Source: Bacteroidota bacterium (GTDB lineage Bacteria > Bacteroidota > Bacteroidia > Flavobacteriales > Crocinitomicaceae). Taken from it: a stretch of DNA of 17,701 nt. The notes beneath the pieces were generated by a model. The model saw only the letters and a program-made list of their open reading frames with translations, had not been told where the DNA came from and ran no database searches. Below, piece by piece: positions 9,637-16,491 of the stretch; positions within the stretch are counted from its first letter, which is position 1, and each line of letters opens with the position of its first letter. The stretch lies in assembly GCA_029558435.1 (NCBI GenBank), contig JAKQEZ010000573.1, positions 1-17,701 on the forward strand, given 5' to 3'. The position numbers were made by a program, and so were the translations under genes.

Positions 9637-9652
9637 ACTTTGAAATTGTATT

Positions 9653-9660
9653 CAAAATTA
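9653..9660 (-). promoter_or_regulatory. Candidate -7 box for aroC-msrA
   Basis: The minus strand reads TAATTTTG, a full match to TAnnTTTG, ending 17 nt before the aroC ATG. The nearest TTTG upstream is only 13 nt away, so the -33 element is not convincing. Confidence 0.4.
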
Positions 9661-9705
9661 CTAAATTGGATGGCAAAACATGTTTTTTAGACCTTAAAAA
9701 GTAGA

Positions 9706-10332
9706 TTATTTTTTAAAAGTCCATCCAATACTAATACCAGCCCATGGATAAATGATATTGGAATCAAAAACAGGAGTTCTAAAAAAAGAATTATGTCCAG
9801 GATAAGTTGGGCTGGTATTGCGTTCAAAACTTCCTCCCCAATGACTAAAAATTCCAATTGGCGGAGTTAACGTTGCTTTGGCAAAGAAACCTCCTTTTGG
9901 ATTTTGATAACGGTAGCCAATTTTAGGAGTTAAGTAAAAAAAGAAATCATTTGCAAACATTTGTTTTGCCTCACTATTGCCAATAATACTTTTCATGCGT
10001 TCTCTAAAATACATTGGAGTAACACCAATTCCAAGTTCAAGGTGGTGACTGCCTTTTCCAATCAATCCATTAAACGAAAACGGCACAGAAATTTGGGTGT
10101 AATCGGGAGTGGGCAAAACACTCAACCCGACAGAAAAGGTGCCCGGAAAACGTTTTTTGGTAAACAACAAACGATCGTAGTTAAAAGAATAATAAAGCGA
10201 TTGTCCAAAAGCTTCTACATAAAATGTATGTATTTTTCTTTCAGGAATAACAGGATTACTTAGGCTTGTTTGCTGTGCTTTTAGTTGAAAACTTGCCAAT
10301 ACAATGGCGCTAGCAAGAAGGATGTTTTTCAT
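9706..10332 (-). CDS. Secreted hypothetical protein, probable small outer-membrane beta-barrel
   Basis: I do not recognise a named family. The 208 residues begin with a clear signal peptide (MKNILLASAIVLASFQLKAQ). After it come alternating aromatic and small residues in strand-like runs: FYVEAFGQSLYYSFNYDRLL, GTFSVGLSVLP, HHLELGIGVTPMYF, FFFYLTPKIGYRY, GFFAKATLTPPIG. The chain ends in a strand, AGISIGWTFKK, as outer-membrane barrels often do. An eight-strand porin-like barrel is the best guess. It is a single gene with its own -7 box, divergent from the dehydrogenase and 69 nt upstream of aroC. Function is unknown. Confidence 0.75.
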   Translation of the reverse strand: MKNILLASAIVLASFQLKAQQTSLSNPVIPERKIHTFYVEAFGQSLYYSFNYDRLLFTKKRFPGTFSVGLSVLPTPDYTQISVPFSFNGLIGKGSHHLELGIGVTPMYFRERMKSIIGNSEAKQMFANDFFFYLTPKIGYRYQNPKGGFFAKATLTPPIGIFSHWGGSFERNTSPTYPGHNSFFRTPVFDSNIIYPWAGISIGWTFKK

Positions 10333-10354
10333 AATTATAGGTTTATATTCTACT

Positions 10355-10362
10355 CAAAATTA
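10355..10362 (-). promoter_or_regulatory. Candidate -7 box for the beta-barrel gene
   Basis: The minus strand reads TAATTTTG, a full TAnnTTTG match, 22 nt before the ATG at 10332. A TTTG lies 24 nt upstream of it, the same spacing as at gyrB. Confidence 0.42.
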
Positions 10363-10420
10363 ACGATTAACTAAATAGCTACTTCCCAAAATTTCTTAAA
10401 ATGAACAGAACGTCTTTATT

Positions 10421-10456
10421 TGTGAAAATACTGCCAAATTCTGTGAATATTTCACA
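10421..10456. promoter_or_regulatory. TGTGAA half-sites and palindrome upstream of the dehydrogenase
   Basis: TGTGAA (10442-10447), TAT, TTCACA (10451-10456) form a perfect 15-bp palindrome. A further TGTGAA lies at 10421-10426, 21 nt (two helical turns) upstream on the same face. The half-site resembles Crp/Fnr operators (TGTGA...TCACA), although the spacer is 5 rather than 6. It lies 58 nt before the dehydrogenase ATG. Role as an operator is inference. Confidence 0.45.
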
Positions 10457-10513
10457 ACAAGATTGCTTGTTCGGTCTAAAATTGTTAGTTTAGCTGTTTT
10501 GAAAATTTACAGA

Positions 10514-11743
10514 ATGAAAGATCTATTAGAAAAATTTGAAAATAAACAGCCAGAAATAGTTTTTGAATGGTGTGATTCTGAAACCGATGCAAAAGGATGG
10601 GTAGTGATTAACTCGTTGAGAGGGGGAGCAGCAGGTGGCGGAACACGTATGCGCGTAGGTTTGGATAAACGCGAAGTGGAATCGTTGGCAAAAACAATGG
10701 AGGTGAAATTCACAGTTGCTGGCCCTGCCATTGGTGGCGCTAAATCGGGAATTAATTTTGACCCTAAAGATCCACGCAAAAAGGATGTGTTGCGCCGTTG
10801 GTACAAAGCCGTTTCACCGTTATTGAAAACTTATTACGGTACAGGTGGTGATATGAACGTGGACGAGGTACACGAAGTCATCCCGATGTGTAAAGAAGTG
10901 GGTGTGTTGCATCCGCAAGAAGGTGTTTTTACAGGCCATTTTTCACCATCGGATGCCCAAAAAACAAAACGTATTCAACAATTGTCAGAAGGTGTAACGA
11001 TGACCGTGACGGATGCTAATTATTCGCCAGATTTGAGTAAAAAATACAACGTTTCGGATATGATTACGGGGTATGGCGTAGCAGAATCGGTGAAACATTA
11101 TTATGAAATTTGGGGAGGAAGTGTAAAAGACAAAAAAATCATTGTTCAAGGTTGGGGAAATGTTGCCTCTGCAGCAGGTTTTTTCTTGGCACAACAGGGA
11201 GCTAAAATTGTCGGAATTATTGATAGAGTAGGTGGTTTGATTAAAGAAGAAGGATTTACTTTTGAAGAAGTGAAACATTTGTATTTAACCAAAAATGGCA
11301 ATGAATTGGCGCATCCAAAAATGCTCTCTTACGAAGAAGTGAACGCAAAAATTTGGGATGTGGCAGCAGATGCCTTTTTACCGTGTGCAGCATCGCGCAT
11401 TGTGCAACAAGATCAAGTGGAGCGCATGGTTGCAAATGGTTTGGGATTAATTGCAGCTGGAGCCAACGTTCCTTTTGCAGATAAAGAAATTTTCTTTGGA
11501 CCAATTGCCGATTATACCGATAATAAAATTGCGGTAGTTCCAGATTTTATTTCCAACTGTGGAATGGCGCGCGTGTTTGCCTATTTAATGTCGAGTGATA
11601 TTGATGCAATGACCGACACGGCAATTTTTGAAGATGTGAGTGCTACAATAGGCAATGCGTTGAAAAAAGTGCATGCTGTTCACCCACAAACAACAGGAAT
11701 TGCTAAAAAAGCATTTGAAATTGCACTCAATCAATTGGTATAG
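10514..11743 (+). CDS. Glu/Leu/Phe/Val-family amino-acid dehydrogenase
   Basis: Oxidatively deaminates an L-amino acid to a 2-oxoacid, or the reverse, with NAD(P). The dimerisation domain has GGGTRMRV (41-48) and KFTVAGPAIGGAKSGI with Lys65 and the catalytic-type Lys77, then GGDMNVDE with Asp114. The Rossmann domain shows QGWGNVAS (212-219) and Asp237 at the end of the second strand, suggesting NAD. I chose the ATG at 10514 (409 residues); a TTG at 10463 would add 17 residues with no family match. Whether glutamate or a branched-chain amino acid is the substrate cannot be read off. A TAGTTTAG box at 10486-10493 may be its -7 element. Its stop overlaps the 3' end of the opposing gene. Confidence 0.88.
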   Translation: MKDLLEKFENKQPEIVFEWCDSETDAKGWVVINSLRGGAAGGGTRMRVGLDKREVESLAKTMEVKFTVAGPAIGGAKSGINFDPKDPRKKDVLRRWYKAVSPLLKTYYGTGGDMNVDEVHEVIPMCKEVGVLHPQEGVFTGHFSPSDAQKTKRIQQLSEGVTMTVTDANYSPDLSKKYNVSDMITGYGVAESVKHYYEIWGGSVKDKKIIVQGWGNVASAAGFFLAQQGAKIVGIIDRVGGLIKEEGFTFEEVKHLYLTKNGNELAHPKMLSYEEVNAKIWDVAADAFLPCAASRIVQQDQVERMVANGLGLIAAGANVPFADKEIFFGPIADYTDNKIAVVPDFISNCGMARVFAYLMSSDIDAMTDTAIFEDVSATIGNALKKVHAVHPQTTGIAKKAFEIALNQLV

Positions 11744-12647
11744 CTAAGTGCTGAAAAATTGGAGCAAGATCAAAGATGCGTAATTGTTGTTTGCGTTTGA
11801 TAAATGCATAATGAAAACGCTCGTTGGTAAAAGCTAATTGCGTACTAGAAATAAAGGAAACGCTTTCTGTTTGTAGGAAGCGTTTTTTTATGGTTAAACG
11901 GTGGCGTTTGCCATTCAAAAAGTCATCTCCATCAAAGTTGTATAAGAGATAGATGAACGATTTTAATGTTTTGGTATAACCCATTAAAGCTACTAATTTG
12001 TTGGATGGATGAAAAGTTGCTCCCGTAATCAAGCCTTTGGAGTTGAAGCAATTGATTTTTTCAGCAGCATAAGCACCTGATCTGTTGGGAATTTTATAAA
12101 GCGTCGTGTTTTTGAACTTCCAGTTTTTTGTAAACAAATAAATGCACGAATCGCTTACTAAAAAAGCTTCGCAATCAAAGCTGGTTTTATCGGGTTTTTG
12201 GATATAGTAATCGTGTTGTTCGGGATAGCTAAAATTAATTGTATCCAGTTGCAATGTAGATTTATTGACTTTAAAAATTCTCAAATTGGTTCGGTTACCT
12301 TGATAATTATTCCCAAAATCGCCCAAATAAAAATAGTGGTCATCGTGTTGTAATTCTTCCCAATCTACCACGTTGAGTTGAGGAATGGTAATGGTTGAAT
12401 CAATTTTTCCAGTTGTTGGATTGATGCCATAAATGGTATTGTCACTATCATCGTTGTGGGTCCACACTAAATTATTCCAAAAAATTAACCCCGATGTTTC
12501 GTGTATTTTTTTGGGGAGGTCAAAACAGGTGCTATTTTTTTCTGAAATGGTCTTTTGTGCTGTAACTTCAATTTTCGGGCTAAAAATAAGGGTAATTAGT
12601 AGTGTTAAGAAATGTGTGGTTTTGAGTTTTTTTGTTAGATTATGCAT
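11727..12647 (-). CDS. Secreted hypothetical protein with beta-propeller-like repeats
   Basis: 306 residues starting at the ATG at 12647, which gives a signal peptide (res 1-31) ending VTAQ. An upstream ATG at 12689 would add 14 residues ahead of it. The body has the pattern I know from uncharacterised propeller-type secreted proteins: ETSGLIFWNN, LVWTHNDDSDNTIYGI, NPTTGKIDSTITI, VVDWEELQ, YFYLGDFGNN. Later come DCEAFLVSDSCIYLFTKNW and FTNERFHYAF. The repeated DWE, GDFGNN and CEA elements suggest ion-binding loops in blades. Function is unknown. Its last 17 bases overlap the end of the convergent dehydrogenase gene. Confidence 0.75.
   Translation of the reverse strand: MHNLTKKLKTTHFLTLLITLIFSPKIEVTAQKTISEKNSTCFDLPKKIHETSGLIFWNNLVWTHNDDSDNTIYGINPTTGKIDSTITIPQLNVVDWEELQHDDHYFYLGDFGNNYQGNRTNLRIFKVNKSTLQLDTINFSYPEQHDYYIQKPDKTSFDCEAFLVSDSCIYLFTKNWKFKNTTLYKIPNRSGAYAAEKINCFNSKGLITGATFHPSNKLVALMGYTKTLKSFIYLLYNFDGDDFLNGKRHRLTIKKRFLQTESVSFISSTQLAFTNERFHYAFIKRKQQLRIFDLAPIFQHLAIPID
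11858..11889 (+). terminator. Terminator-like hairpin for the dehydrogenase, inside the opposing gene
   Basis: The stem AAACGCTTTC (11858-11867) pairs with GGAAGCGTTT (11876-11885) with one G-T pair and an 8-nt loop. It merges into seven T residues (11883-11889) on the plus strand. It lies 114 nt past the dehydrogenase stop and within the coding region of the convergent secreted protein. No other plus-strand terminator was seen between the two stops. Confidence 0.6.
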
Positions 12648-12709
12648 TGTTATTGTTTTTTTTTGTAAAATTAGTTGATAAATATACACTTATATTTAAA
12701 ATAAATTTC

Positions 12710-12717
12710 TACTTTTA
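12710..12717 (+). promoter_or_regulatory. Candidate -7 box for the PorE-like gene
   Basis: TACTTTTA is identical to the box proposed for sucC (one deviation from TAnnTTTG). It would give an 80-nt leader. No -33 TTTG at 19-21 nt was found; this AT-rich divergent region offers many weak matches. Confidence 0.25.
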
Positions 12718-12802
12718 TTTTCGTTAAATTATTGTGTTTTAAATAATAATGAAACCTTTTTTAAATAGTTACGTTAAAAAAGAAAAATCTAATTTAATTA
12801 TT

Positions 12803-14893
12803 ATGAAAAAATTACTAGCTGTTACGATTTTAATACTAACTCACTTTTCATTTTCACAGAAATCTCCATGGACTTTAGAAGGTGTTAAAGATATTGCAAA
12901 TAGAGCATCGGAACCTGAATTGGTGAATACTTGTTCCATGTTGACACAAGAAGGGTATTTGCAATATGCAGAGGTATTGGTGGAAAAATTGTTAGAGAAA
13001 AAGCCAACAAGCGCCAATTATAATTACCGTAAAGGTTTTTTCTGTTTAGAAAATCGCAGGGATTATAAAGATGCGCAAAAGTATTTGGAAGTGGCTGTTA
13101 CAAAAATTAGCCCGAATTACGATATGTATTCTCCAAAAGAGACCGGCGCTCCATCTGATGCATATTACCATTTAGCTTCGTGCTATCATTATGATAATAA
13201 TTTTGTTGCAGCGAAAGAAAACTACCAAAAGTTCTTAGACAATACCCGTAAAAAATCAGAATTGATTGAAGTTGCACAGTTAAAATTACAGCAAATTACT
13301 GTTGCAGAGCAATTGTTTTTATCTCCAGTAAATTGTACAATTAAAAATTTAGGAGATAAAATCAACTCCAAATACCCTGATTATAGTTCAGTTGTTTCTT
13401 TTGACGGAACCTCAATTTATTTTACATCAAGAAGACCGTGGGAGAAAGGGGAATCGGATAAATACATTGACCCTAAAATTAGTCAGTATAAAGAAGACGT
13501 TTATGTAAGTTATTTGGAATTGGATTCTACTTGGACAACTCCAGAGCGTTTGGATTTTTGTACGCCTATTAGAAACGAAGCATCTGTGAGTGTGAGCACA
13601 GATGAACGAAGAATTTATTTATACGAAGATTCAACTGGGAATGGTGATATTTATTTTTCTGACTTGAAATTGAATAAGTTTGATGAAATACAACTATTAA
13701 AAGATAAAAATATAAACACAGAAAGTTGGGAAACTCATATCACAGTTTCACCAGACGGTCAATTGATGATTTTTGCTTCAGACAGACCAGGCGGTTTAGG
13801 CGGATTGGATTTGTATTATTGTAAGAAAACTGAGGATGGAAAGTGGACAGACCCTGTGAATATGGGACCTAATATTAATGGACCAAAAGACGATGATGCA
13901 CCGTTTATCTCAGTAAATAATAAGCAATTGTATTTTGGAACAAACGATGCGCGTTCAATGGGGGGATTTGATATTTTGATTTCTGAAAAAGGAGAAGATG
14001 GAACTTGGGGAGTTGCAAGAAATATAGGATATCCATTTAACACTACCAACGATGATTTGTTTTACACCACAACAGTGGATGGTTTAACAGGTTATATCAC
14101 TTCGTATCGTGCGGATGGTAAAGGTGAGAAAGATATTTATGAAATTAAAAACGATTTCTTAGGCGTTAAAGGACACACAGTTCTTAAAGGAGAAGTGGTA
14201 ACTGCGGATGGTTCATTGTTACCAGAAAACTTAGTGTTTATGGCTGAGGTTGCATGTTTAGATTGTGAAGATGGCGCTATGAAACATGTGTTGTACACTC
14301 GTAAAAGAGACGGACGTTTTATGACAGGATTGCAACCATGTAAAACATACACATTGACTTATTATGATGCAACGGACAAAAAAGAAATGGGGAAAGAAAC
14401 CTTTAAAACTGAATGTACAACCGAATACCGTGAAGTACACAAAGTTTTAAGAATCGATGTTGAAAAACGTGAGGTTATCTTCCCAGATACTATTCCAGAT
14501 GTGGTTGTAAAAGATTACACCAATATAGAGTTAAAACACTATTTTGATTATAATAAAAACAAATTAACTGTTAAGAAAGGTGAGCTAAAAGATTTTGTTA
14601 AAGCAATTGATACTCAGCTAGCAGATGGTAGAGAAAAAGTTACCATTGTTATTGAGTCATCAGCATCTTATGTACCTACTAAAACATTTGATTCAAATGA
14701 AGAGTTAGCAAAATTACGTGCTGAAAACATGAAATACGATTTGTTGGATTATTTTGATAAAAACGAAGCAACAAAAGGTAAAGTTACCATTGTTATTTCA
14801 AAAGCAGTGGTTCAAGGACCAGAATATGTAAAAGACAGAAACAATACAGAGAAATATAAACCTTATCAGTATGTATTCCTAAAAACGGAATAG
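12803..14893 (+). CDS. PorE-like TPR/PD40/OmpA-like envelope protein
   Basis: 696 residues. The ATG at 12803 gives a signal peptide MKKLLAVTILILTHFSFSQ; an ATG at 12749 would place 18 hydrophilic residues before it. TPR-like helices span about 35-170. PD40/WD40-like blades follow (about 190-450), clearest at SPDGQLMIFASDRPGGLGG. A carboxypeptidase-regulatory-like domain lies at about 457-520. An OmpA-like C-terminal domain spans about 573-670 with NEELAKLRAENM. This order equals that of PorE, the peptidoglycan-linked type IX secretion component of Porphyromonas, so an envelope role in secretion or gliding is plausible but unproven. The usual TD Asp that binds diaminopimelate is absent (SSAS at 619-622); Arg639 is kept. 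No lipobox is present. Confidence 0.82.
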   Translation: MKKLLAVTILILTHFSFSQKSPWTLEGVKDIANRASEPELVNTCSMLTQEGYLQYAEVLVEKLLEKKPTSANYNYRKGFFCLENRRDYKDAQKYLEVAVTKISPNYDMYSPKETGAPSDAYYHLASCYHYDNNFVAAKENYQKFLDNTRKKSELIEVAQLKLQQITVAEQLFLSPVNCTIKNLGDKINSKYPDYSSVVSFDGTSIYFTSRRPWEKGESDKYIDPKISQYKEDVYVSYLELDSTWTTPERLDFCTPIRNEASVSVSTDERRIYLYEDSTGNGDIYFSDLKLNKFDEIQLLKDKNINTESWETHITVSPDGQLMIFASDRPGGLGGLDLYYCKKTEDGKWTDPVNMGPNINGPKDDDAPFISVNNKQLYFGTNDARSMGGFDILISEKGEDGTWGVARNIGYPFNTTNDDLFYTTTVDGLTGYITSYRADGKGEKDIYEIKNDFLGVKGHTVLKGEVVTADGSLLPENLVFMAEVACLDCEDGAMKHVLYTRKRDGRFMTGLQPCKTYTLTYYDATDKKEMGKETFKTECTTEYREVHKVLRIDVEKREVIFPDTIPDVVVKDYTNIELKHYFDYNKNKLTVKKGELKDFVKAIDTQLADGREKVTIVIESSASYVPTKTFDSNEELAKLRAENMKYDLLDYFDKNEATKGKVTIVISKAVVQGPEYVKDRNNTEKYKPYQYVFLKTE

Positions 14894-14901
14894 TAAAAAC
14901 C

Positions 14902-14933
14902 AAAGAGGCTAACGAAAATTAGCCTCTTTTTTT
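14902..14933 (+). terminator. Intrinsic terminator after the PorE-like gene
   Basis: A perfect 11-bp stem AAAGAGGCTAA (14902-14912) / TTAGCCTCTTT (14919-14929) with a 6-nt loop runs into seven T residues. It starts 8 nt after the stop codon. Confidence 0.92.
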
Positions 14934-14997
14934 GTTATTAAAAGTAGAATGTAAAAAACTCTTTGATATTTTCTACTCGTTTATTCAATCATTCTTG

Positions 14998-15013
14998 TAA
15001 CTTTGTCACAAAG
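14998..15013 (+). promoter_or_regulatory. Candidate fabI -7 box with overlapping palindrome
   Basis: TAACTTTG (14998-15005) is a full TAnnTTTG match, 16 nt before the fabI ATG. It would leave a leader of only about 10-12 nt. It overlaps the perfect palindrome CTTTGT-C-ACAAAG (15001-15013), which covers the probable start point and may be an operator. No -33 TTTG at normal spacing was found. Confidence 0.45.
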
Positions 15014-15021
15014 CATTTAAT

Positions 15022-15843
15022 ATGTCAAATAATTTATTAAAAGGAAAAAGAGGAATCATCTTTGGAGCATTGAACAATCAATCAATTGCTTGGAAAGTTG
15101 CTGAACGTGCACACGAACAAGGTGCTACATTCGTTTTAACAAACGCACCTATTGCGATGCGTATGGGTGAAATCAATGAATTGGCCGAAAAAACAAATAG
15201 CAAAATTATACCAGCGGATGCCACTTCTGTTGAAGATTTGGAAAAATTAATCGCAGAGTCAATGGAAATTTTAGGTGGAAAATTAGATTTCATCTTGCAT
15301 TCTATTGGTATGTCGGTTAACGTACGTAAAGGGAATCATTATACAAGTGAAAATTACGACTTTACAATGAAAGGATTTGATGTTTCGGCATTGTCTTTTC
15401 ATAAAGTATTGCAAACAGCCATGAAGTTGGATGCAATGAACGAATGGGGTTCAATTTTAGCGTTGACTTACATTGCAGCACAACGTATTTTCCCTGATTA
15501 CAACGACATGGCAGACAATAAAGCATATTTGGAGTCAATTGCACGTAATTTTGGATACCATTACGGACAAGCTAAAAAAGTGCGTGTTAACACCATTTCT
15601 CAATCGCCAACAATGACAACTGCAGGAAGTGGAGTAAAAGGCTTCAATGAGTTTATTAATTACTCAGAATTAATGTCGCCACTTGGAAATGCAAAAGCAG
15701 ACGATTGTGCTAATTATTGTATTGCAATGTTCTCGGATTTAACACGTTATGTGACCATGCAGAATTTATTCCACGATGGAGGCTTCTCAAGCACTGGTGT
15801 TACAGAGGCTGTAATCAACCGTTTTACTGATACGAATTTATAA
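15022..15843 (+). CDS. fabI: Enoyl-[acyl-carrier-protein] reductase FabI
   Basis: Reduces trans-2-enoyl-ACP with NADH in the last step of each fatty-acid elongation cycle. It is an atypical short-chain dehydrogenase of 273 residues (262 in E. coli). GALNNQSIAW (15-24) binds the cofactor. The FabI-specific Tyr-x9-Tyr-x6-Lys triad is Tyr150, Tyr160 and Lys167 in LTYIAAQRIFPDY...K. HSIGMS (93-98) keeps the glycine (Gly96) whose change gives triclosan resistance in E. coli. NTISQSPTMTTAGSGV and FHDGGFSSTG are typical of the C-terminal half. It is followed at 17 nt by the DUF5606 gene and probably cotranscribed with it. Confidence 0.97.
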   Translation: MSNNLLKGKRGIIFGALNNQSIAWKVAERAHEQGATFVLTNAPIAMRMGEINELAEKTNSKIIPADATSVEDLEKLIAESMEILGGKLDFILHSIGMSVNVRKGNHYTSENYDFTMKGFDVSALSFHKVLQTAMKLDAMNEWGSILALTYIAAQRIFPDYNDMADNKAYLESIARNFGYHYGQAKKVRVNTISQSPTMTTAGSGVKGFNEFINYSELMSPLGNAKADDCANYCIAMFSDLTRYVTMQNLFHDGGFSSTGVTEAVINRFTDTNL

Positions 15844-15860
15844 AAGTTTAAAATAAGAAT

Positions 15861-16418
15861 ATGATTAAGTTAACAAGCATTATTTCTATCTCTGGTAAGC
15901 CAGGATTGTATAAAGTAGTTGCTCAAGCAAAAAATAGTGTAATTGTTGAATCGTTGGAAGACAATAAAAAAATTCCTGCGTATGCAACAGACCGAATTTC
16001 TGCATTAGAAGATATTAGCATTTATACGTACAACGAAGAAAAACCGTTGAAAGAAATTTATGCTGACATCTATAAAAAAGAAAATGGTGGCGCAACTATT
16101 TCACACAAAGAAGATGCTAAAAAATTGCAAGCATATTTCTTGGAAATTCTTCCAGAATACGACCAAGAGCGTGTATATGTTTCTGATTTGAAAAAATTAT
16201 TTCAATGGTATAATTTGTTGCACAAATCAGGGAATTTAGTGTTGGAAGAAGAAGTATCAGAAGAAGCAACAGCTAAAAAAGCAGAAGCTCCAGCTGAAAA
16301 GAAAGAGAAAAAAGCAGCTCCAGCAGCTAAAAAACCAGTAGCAGCAAAAGCTACTCCAAAACCAAAAACTGCCGCTGCAAAACCAAAAACAACGGTTCAA
16401 AGAAAATCAGGTTCTTGA
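15861..16418 (+). CDS. DUF5606 domain protein with Lys/Ala/Pro-rich tail
   Basis: 185 residues of two parts. Residues 1-125 match what I recall as DUF5606, a family found in Bacteroidota: SIISISGKPGLYKVVAQAKN, VIVESLEDNKK, YATDRISALEDISIYTY, then a helical part LPEYDQERVYVSDLKKLFQWYN. Its function is unknown. Residues 131-185 are a low-complexity tail of Lys, Ala, Pro and Glu, becoming strongly basic towards the end, like histone H1-type tails. It is probably disordered and may bind nucleic acid. No signal peptide or membrane segment is present, so it is cytoplasmic. It follows fabI by 17 nt and precedes a terminator. Confidence 0.85.
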   Translation: MIKLTSIISISGKPGLYKVVAQAKNSVIVESLEDNKKIPAYATDRISALEDISIYTYNEEKPLKEIYADIYKKENGGATISHKEDAKKLQAYFLEILPEYDQERVYVSDLKKLFQWYNLLHKSGNLVLEEEVSEEATAKKAEAPAEKKEKKAAPAAKKPVAAKATPKPKTAAAKPKTTVQRKSGS

Positions 16419-16441
16419 TTTTTTGAAATAGAAAACAATTT

Positions 16442-16467
16442 AAAGCTCCTATCAAGGGGCTTTTTTT
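16442..16467 (+). terminator. Intrinsic terminator after the fabI-DUF5606 unit
   Basis: A 9-bp stem AAAGCTCCT (16442-16450) / AGGGGCTTT (16455-16463) with one G-T pair and loop ATCA ends in seven T residues. It lies 23 nt after the DUF5606 stop and 24 nt before the acyltransferase start. Confidence 0.9.
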
Positions 16468-16491
16468 ATACATTTATAGCAAAGATTGACA

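Noticed and set aside
10463..10513. TTG start extending the dehydrogenase by 17 residues
   Set aside because: The extension has no family match and overlaps the probable promoter; the ATG at 10514 fits better.
12749..12802. Upstream ATG of the PorE-like gene
   Set aside because: It would put a hydrophilic, Lys-rich stretch before a clear signal peptide.
16251..16415. Lys/Ala repeat tail as a tandem DNA repeat or CRISPR-like array
   Set aside because: The repetition is at amino-acid level with irregular DNA units; no spaced identical repeats exist.
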